Below, piece after piece: positions 18,864 to 27,935 of a stretch of DNA of 64,000 nucleotides. Every line of letters starts with the position of its first letter. The stretch's first letter is position 1. The notes beneath the pieces were generated by a model. It saw only the letters and a list, made by a program, of their open reading frames with translations, was not told the DNA's origin and searched no databases. Location: assembly GCF_037055275.1 (NCBI RefSeq), contig NZ_CP146343.1:3878501-3942500 (forward strand), written 5' to 3'. The position numbers and the translations under genes are program-made. This DNA is from Pseudomonas sp. ML2-2023-3 (GTDB lineage Bacteria > Pseudomonadota > Gammaproteobacteria > Pseudomonadales > Pseudomonadaceae).

Positions 18864-19358
18864 TCACGCAGACCCCACACGTTCACGCAGATGGCGCAGG
18901 GTGCGGATCATATACTTTTCCACCATGTTCTTGGACAGCCCCAGGCGCTCTGCAATCTCTGCCTGGGTGAGGCCTTCGATCTTCTGCCAGACAAAGACCC
19001 TGCGACAATTGAGCGGTAGCTCCAGCAATGCCCTTTCAACCGACTCAGCCAACTGCAGAGCACGCATGTACTGCTCCGGATCACCGGTTTCGGACGAGCC
19101 TGAAGGAACGCCCGCCTGCTCCTTGGCAGCGCGCAGTTCTTCACGGCGAAAACCGTCCACCGCGATATTGCGGGCTGTCTGGTGCAAATACGCACGCGGC
19201 TGCTCGACCGCATCCACATTGGATTCGAGCACGCGGACAAAAGTGTCATGGGCGAGGTCTTGAGCCTGCTGTCGGTTGCGCAGGCGCCGGGTCCAGGTTC
19301 CGATCAACTCTTCGTAATGGTCAAAGAAGCCCGTTTTACGGGGCACTTTCTGAGTCAT
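18864..19358 (-). CDS. fecI: FecI-type ECF sigma factor
   Basis: A 164-residue iron-starvation sigma factor. Region 2 is seen in HYEELIGTWTRRLRNRQQAQDLAHDTFVRVLES and region 4 in LPLNCRRVFVWQKIEGLTQAEIAERLGLSKNMVEKYMIRTLRHLR. It should transcribe fecA when FecR relays ferric-citrate binding. A Fur box lies about 27 bases upstream, so iron limitation should switch the gene on. It is the first gene of the fecIRA cassette. Confidence 0.95.
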   Translation of the reverse strand: MTQKVPRKTGFFDHYEELIGTWTRRLRNRQQAQDLAHDTFVRVLESNVDAVEQPRAYLHQTARNIAVDGFRREELRAAKEQAGVPSGSSETGDPEQYMRALQLAESVERALLELPLNCRRVFVWQKIEGLTQAEIAERLGLSKNMVEKYMIRTLRHLRERVGSA

Positions 19359-19384
19359 CGCAGGGGACTACACAGGTGGGGCGC

Positions 19385-19404
19385 GAATAGTAATGCTTCC
19401 TATT
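19385..19404 (-). promoter_or_regulatory. Fur box upstream of fecI
   Basis: The sequence GAATAGTAATGCTTCCTATT fits the iron-sigma Fur pattern GAATAnnAATnnTTCTnATT at all but one defined position. It lies 27-46 bases in front of the fecI start, as expected for Fur repression of an ECF sigma gene. Confidence 0.55.
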
Positions 19405-19442
19405 AAAGCCAGCAATCACTGCGATGACAGAAGGTCAAACCC

Positions 19443-20762
19443 TTACATCTCGGCCTTGGCTAACAAGCGTTTCTCGACTTGAGTGGCACCGCTGGAACCA
19501 TAGCGCCGGGCCGTGAGCAACCCGACCACTCCCATCACCCCGCAGAACGCCACGCACACCCACGGACTCCACGGCATCAACGCGATCAGCAGCAACGGCG
19601 TGGTGCTGGCCCAGAGTGCGTAGGCGATGTTGTAGGTAAACGAAATGCCCGAAACGCGGATCGGCGCAGGAAACAGGCCAACCATCACCGAAGGCACCAC
19701 CCCGACAATCCCGCAGGTCAAACCGGCGAATGCGTACGCCAGCCCGGGCAATGCCCACTCCCCTACCAGACTGGCGTACAACAGGCCGATACCCAGTGGC
19801 AGCAAAACGCTGTACAGCGCAATGCTGCGCCAGACGCCGATACGGTCGACGATCAGACCGGCCAGCACACAGCCGATATTCAAAAACACGATGCCCAGGC
19901 TGCTCAACGCAAAGGTGTGACTGGCAGTCATGCCAAAGCGTTGCTGCATCACGGTCGGCGTAATCACCACAAACACCACCACGGCGCTAGTAAGGACGCA
20001 GGTCAGCAACGCAGCCGGTAGCAAAGACCCACGGTGATCACGCAAAACCGTGCGTAACGGGAACTCTGCGCGGCCTTCCTTGCGCTCGCGCAAGGCTAAA
20101 AACACCGGGGTTTCACTGAGCCAGCGACGCAGCCACACGCCAATCACACCGAACACGCCACCGAGCAGGAACGGAAAGCGCCAGGCGTAATCAAGGATTT
20201 CTGCTGGTGTGAACATCTGGGCGAGAAGCGTCGCGGTCAAGGCCCCGATCAAGTAGCCGAAGGTCAGCCCGGCTTGCAAGAAGCCCAGGGCAAAGCCCCT
20301 GCGACCGGCCGGTGCATGCTCGGCCACAAATACCCAGGCACTGGGCACCTCCCCCCCTACCGCCGCGCCCTGAAGGATGCGCAGGGCCAACAGAATCAGC
20401 GGCGCGAAATAACCGATATCCGCGTAAGTGGGCATGATCCCGATCAGCAGACAAGGCAGCGCCATCATCAGGATGCTCAGGCTGAACACCCGCTTGCGCC
20501 CCAGGTGGTCGGCAAAGTGCGCCATCAAAATCCCGCCTAATGGGCGCGCTAGATAACCGGTCACAAAAATCCCGAAGCTCTGCAGCAAGCGCAGCCATTC
20601 GGGCATGTCCGGCGGAAAAAACAGCTGGCTGAGGGTCAGGGCAAAGAATACGAAAATGATGAAATCGTAAATTTCCAGCGCCCCGCCCAGGGCCGCAAGG
20701 CCCAAGGTTCTATAGTCGGAACGGGAAAAACGCACCGTTGTGGCTTGAGTATCAGCAGACAT
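19443..20762 (-). CDS. MHS-family (metabolite:H+ symporter) MFS transporter
   Basis: A 439-residue 12-helix symporter of the MHS group (citrate, alpha-ketoglutarate, proline/betaine carriers). Diagnostic segments are the ALEIYDFIIFVFFA first helix, the GILMAHFADHLGRKRVFSLSILMMA loop 2-3 motif and RILQGAAVGGEVPSAWVFVAEHAP in helix 4. The start is the ATG at 20762; longer readings to 20975 run back into the REP element. It lies behind fecI in the opposite transcriptional neighbourhood of the iron-citrate genes, so a dicarboxylate or citrate substrate is attractive, but sequence alone does not decide. Confidence 0.85.
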   Translation of the reverse strand: MSADTQATTVRFSRSDYRTLGLAALGGALEIYDFIIFVFFALTLSQLFFPPDMPEWLRLLQSFGIFVTGYLARPLGGILMAHFADHLGRKRVFSLSILMMALPCLLIGIMPTYADIGYFAPLILLALRILQGAAVGGEVPSAWVFVAEHAPAGRRGFALGFLQAGLTFGYLIGALTATLLAQMFTPAEILDYAWRFPFLLGGVFGVIGVWLRRWLSETPVFLALRERKEGRAEFPLRTVLRDHRGSLLPAALLTCVLTSAVVVFVVITPTVMQQRFGMTASHTFALSSLGIVFLNIGCVLAGLIVDRIGVWRSIALYSVLLPLGIGLLYASLVGEWALPGLAYAFAGLTCGIVGVVPSVMVGLFPAPIRVSGISFTYNIAYALWASTTPLLLIALMPWSPWVCVAFCGVMGVVGLLTARRYGSSGATQVEKRLLAKAEM

Positions 20763-20855
20763 AAATAGGCTCAATGTTAACTGGACACGCCTATGTTGGC
20801 GCTTGCGGTCGAGGGCGCGAGCATAGCAAATCCTGCAGAAACCACTGCAAAACCT

Positions 20856-20940
20856 GTGGGAGCGGGCTGGCTTGGGATGCGAACTGCTCGGTGTGACTGA
20901 GTCACCAAAGCGCGGCCATCGCGAGCAAGCCCGCTCCCAC
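20856..20940. repeat. REP-type inverted repeat, 'GTGGGAGC' family (one arm degenerate)
   Basis: The right arm at 20917-20940 matches the usual GAGCAAGCCCGCTCCCAC form. The left arm at 20856-20879 is diverged in its inner half. It lies between the MHS transporter start and the end of the efflux operon, in the same family as 13350-13421. Confidence 0.75.
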
Positions 20941-20962
20941 ATAGGCCACCGCCCCCAGGCAA

Positions 20963-22393
20963 CTACCCCTGCCACCCTCCACCCAATGCCCCAAACACAT
21001 CCACCAGCGACAGCGACACCTGGGCGGTGCTGTCGACCAGCGCTGCTTCGTTGGCCAGCAGCACGTTTTGAACGGTCAATACGTTCAGAAAGTCCACCGT
21101 ACCCTGGGTGTACTGTTGATGGACGCTATCCAGCGCACGCTGGCTATGCACCACCGCCTGCTGCAGGCTGTCACGACGACGCTGGTTGGCCTGATACGCC
21201 ACCAGTGCATCGTCCACCTCATGCCAGGCCCGCAATACGGTTTTTTGATAGGCAATGCCGGCCTCTTGCTGACGCCCTTCCTGCAATTGCAACGCACCCT
21301 GCAAACGTCCACCTTCAAACACCGGCACGCTCAACCCCGGCCCGAACGCAAAACTGCGCGAGCCCCAGCTGCCCAGATCTGACAGTTGCATGGCCTGCAT
21401 CCCCAGGCTTCCAGACAAGGTAATACGTGGATAAAAGTCCGCCTTGGCCATACCGATAGCAGCCGTGGCTGCATGCAATTGTGCCTCGGCACGGCGGATA
21501 TCGGGGCGTCGCTGCGCCAACTCGCTCGGCAAGCCAATCGGTACATCCGCGCCATAGGCCGGCACGGGCGCCGCTGCGTTCAATAGCTGCTGCAAGGCCC
21601 TTGGTTCACGAGCCACCAGCATGCTCAGAGCATTGATCAATTGCGCACTACGCTGCTGCAACGGCGCCATGCGCGCTTCGATCTCGGCTACCTGAGCGGC
21701 GGCTTCCGACACTTGCAAGTCAGTGGCTACGCCCTCTTTGAGCTGCAATTGAGTCAGCTCCAGACTACGGCGGGCGATCTGCAGGTTTTGCTCCACCACC
21801 GCCAGTGCCTGCTGCGTACCACGCAGCTGAATATAGTGCTGCGCGGTCTGCACGATCACCAGCAACTGCACCCCGTGACGATCCTCTGCCGCCACTTGCA
21901 CTGATGCATCAGCCGCTTCCACCGAACGCTTGACCCTGCCCCACAAGTCCGCTTCCCAGCTAAAACCCAGGCCACCATTCCACAGATTGAACGCCTGCTT
22001 GCCGCTGTGCCCCGAAGGGTCATTCAAGCCCACCTGACTGTTACGGCTGCGACTGTAACTGGCCGTACCGTCCACCTCAGGCAAGGTGTCGGCGTTTATT
22101 TGACGGCGTATCGCAAGGCTTTGCTCCAGGCGACTGGCCGCCAGTTTCACATCAAAGTTGCTCTGCTGCGCCTCGCGCACCAATGCCGACAGCTGACGAT
22201 CGCCAAAAGTATCCCACCAACGCGGGTCGATTGCTGACTCGAGCGTCCCGCTATGCCCCGCTTCGGTGGCCACGGGCGCCCAGTTTTTTGCAATCTTGGG
22301 CACGGGCGCCTGGAAGTCCGGACCTACCACGCAACCACTCAGACTCAACACGCTGTAACAGGCCACAGCCCAGATCAATGCAGTGTTTTTCAT
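20963..22393 (-). CDS. Outer-membrane efflux lipoprotein (OprM/NodT family)
   Basis: A 476-residue TolC-like channel subunit. The lipobox LSGC (about residues 18-21) marks a lipoprotein signal. The two outer-membrane efflux repeats follow, with WWDTFGDRQLSALVREAQQSNFDVKLAASR at about 58 and RRPDIRRAEAQLHAATAAIGMAKADFYPRI in the second half, a hallmark of the NodT subfamily. It overlaps the upstream membrane-fusion gene by 4 bp and completes a three-part pump with the DHA2 protein. Confidence 0.92.
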   Translation of the reverse strand: MKNTALIWAVACYSVLSLSGCVVGPDFQAPVPKIAKNWAPVATEAGHSGTLESAIDPRWWDTFGDRQLSALVREAQQSNFDVKLAASRLEQSLAIRRQINADTLPEVDGTASYSRSRNSQVGLNDPSGHSGKQAFNLWNGGLGFSWEADLWGRVKRSVEAADASVQVAAEDRHGVQLLVIVQTAQHYIQLRGTQQALAVVEQNLQIARRSLELTQLQLKEGVATDLQVSEAAAQVAEIEARMAPLQQRSAQLINALSMLVAREPRALQQLLNAAAPVPAYGADVPIGLPSELAQRRPDIRRAEAQLHAATAAIGMAKADFYPRITLSGSLGMQAMQLSDLGSWGSRSFAFGPGLSVPVFEGGRLQGALQLQEGRQQEAGIAYQKTVLRAWHEVDDALVAYQANQRRRDSLQQAVVHSQRALDSVHQQYTQGTVDFLNVLTVQNVLLANEAALVDSTAQVSLSLVDVFGALGGGWQG

Positions 22394-23454
22394 CGTGCGC
22401 TGACCTGTTGATCGTGCGCTGTGGCCGTGTCGATAGATGCATCTACCGACATCCCGAGGCGCAATTGGCTGGCCAGTAACTGCCCTTGATCCAGGGTGAC
22501 TTTCACCGCTATGCGCTGCGCTACCTTGGTGAAGTTGCCCGTTGCGTTATCCGGGGCAATGGCCGAGAACGTCACACCGGTAGCCGGAGCAATACTGTCG
22601 ACGGTGCCTTGCAGGGTCTGGCCGGGGAAACTGTCAACCTTGATCGTCACACGTTGCCCGGCCTGCATGTGGGTCAGCTGATGCTCTAGAAAGTTGGCAA
22701 CGACAAAGGCGTCCGCCAGCGGTACAACCGCCAGCACGGTATCCCCGGGCTTGACGTAAGCGCCAAGACGCACGCTGCGCCGCCCTACAACGCCGTCAAA
22801 AGGTGCCGTCAGTTGGGTGTGGGACAAGTCCAGCTCGGCCCGTGCTTGCAAGGCCTCGGCATAGTCCACCGACGCTTGCGCCGCGGTGGCCTGGGCGGCC
22901 AGCACACGGGTTTGCTGACGGGCAGCTTCCATGGCGGCCTTGTGCTGGGCCAACTCGGCCCGGGCGGTCAGCGAACGATTTTTCGCCTGCTGGGAGTTCT
23001 GCAATGTTCCCGCCCCCTGCCCCGCCAGATGTTGATAGCGCTGCAACTCATGTTCGGCAAACTCCACCTGCGCCAGGTCCGCATCGACCGTGGCCTTGGC
23101 CTGTTCGATCAGCGAGCGTTGACGCTCAAGCATCGCCAGTGCATTGGCCTGCTGCGCCCGAGCGCTCGCCACGCTGGCTTGCGCCGCTTGCACGGCAGCC
23201 TGATAGTCCTGAGGATCGATCCGCGCCAACAACTGCCCGGCCTTGACCGGCTGGTTGTCCTGCACCAGCACTTCATCGATAAACCCTGCGACTTTAGGCG
23301 CGATCAAAGTGTAATCGGCGCTGACAAACGCATCATTGGTGCTCTGCACTGCACCCGATCCGAAAACCAGCCGCCACAACCCGTACAGCACAATAACTGC
23401 CACCAGACCCACGCCGACCATGACCAAAGGCTTGCGCCCGCTTGTTGTACTCAT
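22390..23454 (-). CDS. HlyD/EmrA-family membrane fusion protein
   Basis: A 354-residue periplasmic adaptor with one N-terminal membrane anchor (about 10-30, VMVGVGLVAVIVLYGLWRLVF). The lipoyl-like half motifs are VSADYTLIAPKVAGFIDEVLVQDNQPVKAGQLLARID and LTAPFDGVVGRRSVRLGAYVKPGDTVLAVVP, joined by a long coiled-coil hairpin rich in Ala and Gln. It links the inner-membrane DHA2 pump (overlap 4 bp upstream) to the OprM-like channel (overlap 4 bp downstream). Confidence 0.93.
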   Translation of the reverse strand: MSTTSGRKPLVMVGVGLVAVIVLYGLWRLVFGSGAVQSTNDAFVSADYTLIAPKVAGFIDEVLVQDNQPVKAGQLLARIDPQDYQAAVQAAQASVASARAQQANALAMLERQRSLIEQAKATVDADLAQVEFAEHELQRYQHLAGQGAGTLQNSQQAKNRSLTARAELAQHKAAMEAARQQTRVLAAQATAAQASVDYAEALQARAELDLSHTQLTAPFDGVVGRRSVRLGAYVKPGDTVLAVVPLADAFVVANFLEHQLTHMQAGQRVTIKVDSFPGQTLQGTVDSIAPATGVTFSAIAPDNATGNFTKVAQRIAVKVTLDQGQLLASQLRLGMSVDASIDTATAHDQQVSAR

Positions 23455-24983
23455 TTCACTGCTCCAACAGGTGTGCCCGGCGCGTAGATCCGCGTGGGGC
23501 CAAAAGGGATTAACACAATCAATAGAAGCGCCAAGGCGGCCATGTACAGATAGAGGTCGGCAGACGTCAGCACCACCGCCTGCTGATGAACCCGATGCGC
23601 CAGATCTGCCCCGGTACTGACCAGCGGCGAGTTACCCAGGCGATCGAGCAACATCGTTGAATGGAAGTGCTCGCGGTTGAGCGTCAACACACCCAGCACA
23701 CTGCCCGCGGCAACCGCTGAAAAGCCTTTGACGGTGTTGAACCAGGCCGATGCAAACGGGCCGTCAGCCGGGTTCAGGCCGCCCGTGGCGAGCATCAACA
23801 ACGGAATTACTGCCATGGGCTGTGCGATGATTTGAATCGCCTGCAACCCATAGAAATTCTCGCGACTCCACATTGAGGTCACCTGCGAACCGAGGCCGCA
23901 CGCCAGCGCCAACAGCGCCAGACCAATGGCCAGTACCCAGCGGCAGTCAACCCAGCGCAGGTTGCACAGCGCGACCACCAGCGGCAGCGCAATCAACTGT
24001 GGCAACGCCACCAGCAACATGACCGGAGCGGTTTCAAGGGGACGGTAACCCTGCACCTGAGCCAGATAACTGGAAGGAATCTTGATCACCGCCAACAACA
24101 CAAACAGCACCCCGCCCAACGTCAGCAGGGCATGAGCCAGGTTGCGGATTTTCAACAGTTGCAACTTGAAAAACGGCAGCGGATGCGACCATTCATTAAT
24201 AAAAAACAACACCATCAGCGCGGTGCCGCCGACAATAAAAAACTGAATCATCGACGACTCGAACCAGTTCAGCCGCTGGCCCAGTTCCAGGCCCAGCACC
24301 AGCATGATCAGGCCCGGCAAGCCAAGCAGCAGGCCTCGCCAGTCAAACTGCTTGAAACGCTCCAGCCGCAATGGGTCCTGGGGCAAACCCCAGGCCACAC
24401 AAGCCATCGACAACAGGCCCAGCGGGATGATTTGCCAGAACGCCCACTGCCACCCGGCGTACTCCACCCACCAGGCAGACAGCGGCGTACCAAAACTGGG
24501 GCCAAAGGTCGCGGTCAGCGCATAACTGCCCAGCCCGTATAGACGAATGCCCGGCGGCAAAAACCGTAGCGCCACTGACATCAGCATTGGCGGCAAGGCG
24601 CCACCGGCAAACCCTTGCAAAGTGCGCAGCAACATCAGCACATCGACATTAGGCGCAAACGGGCAGAGGATGCCCAACAGCAAAAAAGCACCGATGGCAC
24701 ACAAGGTAAACCGTCTCAAAGAGAAGGTTGCCGCGCACCAGGGCGCGAAAGCCATGGCACTGATGGACGTGGCCGAATACACCGCCAGCAACCAGGTACT
24801 TTCGTCAAAACCGATGCCCATTGCCCCACGAATATCGGGCATGGCCACCTTGGTTACATTCTCGTTGAAACCCGATACCAGCACCGCCAGCAACACGCCC
24901 AGCAGACCCGTAAAAATCCGCAGCCCAAATGCCGTGCTGATGGCGGGTGCCGGGGTGGTTGCACCTGCAACCAGCGCAGTCAC
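23451..24983 (-). CDS. DHA2-family (EmrB/QacA) multidrug efflux transporter
   Basis: A 510-residue, 14-helix proton antiporter. The VAMPDIRGAMGIGFDESTWLLAVYS segment resembles the ALP.I..D....TWV....L start of EmrB-type proteins, and RTLQGFAGGALPPMLMSVALR matches motif C of drug exporters. It is the first gene of a pump operon with EmrA- and OprM-like partners, each overlapping by 4 bp. The substrates are unknown. A LysR gene lies upstream on the same strand, 327 bp away across a REPIN. Confidence 0.92.
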   Translation of the reverse strand: MTALVAGATTPAPAISTAFGLRIFTGLLGVLLAVLVSGFNENVTKVAMPDIRGAMGIGFDESTWLLAVYSATSISAMAFAPWCAATFSLRRFTLCAIGAFLLLGILCPFAPNVDVLMLLRTLQGFAGGALPPMLMSVALRFLPPGIRLYGLGSYALTATFGPSFGTPLSAWWVEYAGWQWAFWQIIPLGLLSMACVAWGLPQDPLRLERFKQFDWRGLLLGLPGLIMLVLGLELGQRLNWFESSMIQFFIVGGTALMVLFFINEWSHPLPFFKLQLLKIRNLAHALLTLGGVLFVLLAVIKIPSSYLAQVQGYRPLETAPVMLLVALPQLIALPLVVALCNLRWVDCRWVLAIGLALLALACGLGSQVTSMWSRENFYGLQAIQIIAQPMAVIPLLMLATGGLNPADGPFASAWFNTVKGFSAVAAGSVLGVLTLNREHFHSTMLLDRLGNSPLVSTGADLAHRVHQQAVVLTSADLYLYMAALALLLIVLIPFGPTRIYAPGTPVGAVK

Positions 24984-25157
24984 ACCCCTGCTCCAGACGC
25001 CAGACTGCGCCCATGATCAAACCGCCAGTACATGGCTGACTCCGTCGTCTTTATAGATGACAGAAAGTTTAATCAGCTTGCATTACTATAAAAATTGATA
25101 AATAGCTAACTGTGGAGTGCGTCAGACGCAATTATTGCGGATGCCAACTTTTGCCCA

Positions 25158-25297
25158 TAGCAGCTGCCGAAGGAACGAGGCTGCGTCCGGTAGCGAAGCC
25201 GCCATATATCAGCTAACGGGTTAAACAGTAATGGCGCGACTAAAATCTTGCGAGTGCTTCGCACTCGGACGCAGCCTCGTTCCTTCGGCAGCTGCTA
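25158..25297. repeat. REPIN-type inverted repeat, 'GTAGCAGCTGCC' family
   Basis: Two perfect 31-base inverted arms, beginning TAGCAGCTGCCGAAGGAACG and ending in its complement, flank a spacer of about 78 bases that contains a shorter hairpin (GAGTGCTTCGCACTC). It fills most of the 327-bp gap between the efflux operon and the LysR gene. The rest of the gap (24984-25157) is A+T-rich and holds the likely pump promoter. Confidence 0.88.
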
Positions 25298-25310
25298 CAG
25301 GGGTTAAGGC

Positions 25311-26219
25311 TCACACCACTGCGTTATCGCAGAAAGTCTTGAGGGTTCGACGCAGCCAGCGGTGGGCATGGTCGTTGTCCAGGCGCGGGTGCCAGGCCTG
25401 AACGATTTCAACCGGCTGCAACTGGATCGGCAACTCGAACGGACGCAATTTAAGGCCCAGTGGTTCAAGGGTTTTAAGCAGCACCTGGGGCATCAACGGC
25501 AGAATCAGGTCGGCGCCAGCCAGCGCAAAGATCGCCGAGTAGAAGGTCGGCGTAGTGAATGACACCCGACGCTCCAGCCCCTGTTCAGCCAGCACCACAT
25601 CAATCGGCCCCCGGGCATGGCCCCGGCGGGACACACTGATATGGTCATACCCGGCAAAGCGTCGGGGTGTAATGGGCTGGTCGAAGATGGGATGACCTTC
25701 CCGTGCCAGCCCTACAAACGGGCAAGTGAACAGCTTTTGAACCTTGATATCCGAGCTGAAGCGGTTAGTGGCGCAGATGGTGAGGTCAATACGCCCTTCA
25801 TTAAGCGCTTCATCATCGGTAAAACCTTCCGGCACGACCCGCAAGGTGGCCTTGGGCATTTCCAGGGCTATTTGCTGGCGTAAAGCGGCACCATACACGC
25901 CAAAAAATACGTCGTTGGCGCGAATGCTGAACGTGCGCTCCAGCTCACGCAAATCACTGTTCTGACTTTGAGTGAAGATCCCGTGGGCCAACTCAACCAC
26001 ACCGCGTACCTGTTCACGCAATTCCAACGCCCTGGGTGTGGGCACAAGCCCACGGCCGGAACGCACCAAAATAGGGTCATTCAAGACTTCACGGATTCGG
26101 GTCAAGGTGCGGCTCATGGCCGGAGCGCTCAGGTTCATGCGCCGGGCAGCGCCCACCACCGAGCCCTCTTCGAGCAGGACATTCAAGGCAACCAGCAGAT
26201 TCAAGTCAGGTATTTGCAT
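25311..26219 (-). CDS. LysR-family transcriptional regulator
   Basis: A 302-residue regulator of the NodD-like type. The winged helix lies at the N-terminus (LNLLVALNVLLEEGSVVGAARRMNLSAPAMSRTLTRIREVLNDPILVRSGRGLVPT). The effector-binding domain begins near residue 90 (FSIRANDVFFGVYGAALRQQI). Such proteins sense small aromatic or flavonoid-like effectors. It is upstream of the DHA2 pump on the same strand and divergent from the FUSC gene, so it may control either one. The ATG at 26219 is used; AAGG is close to it, so the exact start is not certain. Confidence 0.9.
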   Translation of the reverse strand: MQIPDLNLLVALNVLLEEGSVVGAARRMNLSAPAMSRTLTRIREVLNDPILVRSGRGLVPTPRALELREQVRGVVELAHGIFTQSQNSDLRELERTFSIRANDVFFGVYGAALRQQIALEMPKATLRVVPEGFTDDEALNEGRIDLTICATNRFSSDIKVQKLFTCPFVGLAREGHPIFDQPITPRRFAGYDHISVSRRGHARGPIDVVLAEQGLERRVSFTTPTFYSAIFALAGADLILPLMPQVLLKTLEPLGLKLRPFELPIQLQPVEIVQAWHPRLDNDHAHRWLRRTLKTFCDNAVV

Positions 26220-26309
26220 GCCTTAAAGGGTATCGGGTAACGCATGTCATGCCTAGCCGGCTCGTAATGCACCATTATTGCGCATCAGGTAAAACAGTTT
26301 CGCTCACAC

Positions 26310-26321
26310 TTAGCTAGCTAA
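26310..26321. promoter_or_regulatory. Perfect 12-base palindrome TTAGCTAGCTAA (possible operator)
   Basis: The palindrome sits in the 317-bp region between the divergent LysR and FUSC genes. It is extended to the right by a further CTAAG. Palindromes of this size and A+T character are used by MarR- and LysR-type regulators. No regulator is shown to bind here; the call rests on symmetry and place. Confidence 0.35.
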
Positions 26322-26390
26322 CTAAGAGTGACATTGATACATTGCCGCCCGTCAGGTTGATGCCTGACGCTCTCTTTGGTTGAGATTTTT

Positions 26391-26429
26391 GGCCATTACC
26401 GGATCCCCATGATGGTAATGGCCTTTTTT
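26391..26429 (+). terminator. Strong intrinsic terminator about 110 bp upstream of the FUSC gene
   Basis: A perfect 10-base stem (GGCCATTACC with GGTAATGGCC) around a 13-base loop is followed by TTTTTTA. A smaller hairpin (GTCAGG-TTGATG-CCTGAC) lies just upstream at 26352-26369. No gene on the plus strand ends here, so it either closes a small RNA or acts as a leader attenuator for the FUSC gene. Confidence 0.75.
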
Positions 26430-26536
26430 ACGCCTGCCATTTCTCCCCCGCCCCAAAGTAGAGCCATCCTGAGTGGTGGAGCCACCCATCCTGAACTACG
26501 CTGGCAGCCCAATCCATTACAACGATTGGGGACTCT

Positions 26537-27637
26537 ATGCAGCTGGGCAAAAAGATTTCAAATCTGGAAAAACTGGCCTGCAAATACAACCACTGGATCC
26601 ATGCCACCCGTATCAGTCTGGCGTTCCTGATTACCTTCGTTGTCATTCGTTACTTCAAGCTCGACGGCGCCTCCTATGCCCTGATCACCATGCTCATCGT
26701 GATGGGGCCGCAGCCTTATTGGGGTAATGTCTCGTCACGAGCCGTGCAACGTACCGGTGGCACCATCATTGGTGCGCTGTCGGGGCTCGTGGGTTTGTAC
26801 CTGGAAACCTACTCGTTTTCCCTCATGCTGTTGTGGTCCGGCGTCCTGATGTTCATCGCAGGCTACCTGACGCTGGGCAAGCATCCTTATATGGCCCTGC
26901 TGATCGGCGCAACGCTGGCAGTGGTCAGTTGCGCGCCGCCCAATGACATGGAGTCCGCACTCACCCGCAGTGGTTACGTACTGGCAGGTTCGATACTGGC
27001 CATGCTCTACACCAGCATTTACCCGTTAAGGGCCTACACCGATCTGCGGATCAAACTCAGTGCAAGTCTGGGCAAGATCAACGAACTGTATTCGGCGTAC
27101 TTTTCCCCCCGGATCGCCGAGCGGCCCGATCTGGAGGATGAGCTGAAGGATGAGCTGGACACGATCATCAAGTTGCGCAGCTATATCGCTCCCGCCAGCA
27201 AAGAGACCAAACTCAAGCCACACGTGTTCGAGGCAGTGCAAACCCTGCACCGCAACATGCTGGCGACCATGAGCCTGATGATCGATGCATACTGGTCTTC
27301 ACGCGAAAGCCATCTGCTGATTGAGAGCGAACCAGCATTGAGCGACCTCCACCACCTGATCCCGCAAGCGCTCGAATCACTCCAGAACAAGCTGACCCTG
27401 GGCATTTCAAACAACCAGATCAGTGGCGAACTGCGGCAAAAAACCCACGACCTGCATGAACTTGTGCTCAAGAGTCTTGATGGCAAGATCAGCGAAACAC
27501 CCTTTTATGCCTATGTGTGGCTGAGCCTGGAAATGCTCAGGCAACTGACCGAACTCAATGATCAACTGCACAGCGCACTCTATCCGAACCCCCACAAGCA
27601 CTTGTTTAAAAACGACAAGCTGGCGGATCAGAAATAA
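26537..27637 (+). CDS. FUSC-family inner-membrane protein (YccS/aromatic exporter-like)
   Basis: A 366-residue protein of the fusaric-acid-resistance/aromatic-acid-exporter superfamily. About six clustered hydrophobic segments occur between residues 25 and 165, including ARAVQRTGGTIIGALSGLVGL-like helix 3. A soluble helical domain (about 170-350) follows. It lacks the second membrane block of full-length 650-700 residue FUSC pumps and looks like the half-size form. GGGGA sits six bases before the ATG. Partner genes (DUF1656, HlyD) usually seen with FUSC pumps are absent, so transport is not certain. Confidence 0.75.
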   Translation: MQLGKKISNLEKLACKYNHWIHATRISLAFLITFVVIRYFKLDGASYALITMLIVMGPQPYWGNVSSRAVQRTGGTIIGALSGLVGLYLETYSFSLMLLWSGVLMFIAGYLTLGKHPYMALLIGATLAVVSCAPPNDMESALTRSGYVLAGSILAMLYTSIYPLRAYTDLRIKLSASLGKINELYSAYFSPRIAERPDLEDELKDELDTIIKLRSYIAPASKETKLKPHVFEAVQTLHRNMLATMSLMIDAYWSSRESHLLIESEPALSDLHHLIPQALESLQNKLTLGISNNQISGELRQKTHDLHELVLKSLDGKISETPFYAYVWLSLEMLRQLTELNDQLHSALYPNPHKHLFKNDKLADQK

Positions 27638-27880
27638 CCTCATGGCAGCTGCCTGAATGGTGAATTCGCGGGGTCTCATGCAAGAATTATGACGCTTGCA
27701 TAAGGCCCTATTAATCCAATGCTCTTGACCCATTTAGATGACTTAACGCACAAAAGATGAGGATTTTTCGGACTCTAAAAATGCGTATTTAGCTATAAAC
27801 ACCAGCCAAAAAAGCAAATAAAAAATATGTAATTTATTGTTTTAAAACAATAAAAATCAAAACCAGCCAATTCCAGACTT
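27638..27880. other. A+T-rich intergenic region, no gene seen
   Basis: These 243 bp between the FUSC gene and the IS element are markedly A+T-rich (especially 27780-27870), unlike the surrounding coding DNA. No open frame with a ribosome site was seen. Confidence 0.5.
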
Positions 27881-27935
27881 TGTCAACACCCTGTTACCGG
27901 CGTTTTTCAAGGTACTTGTCGCGTCAACCATCCAA

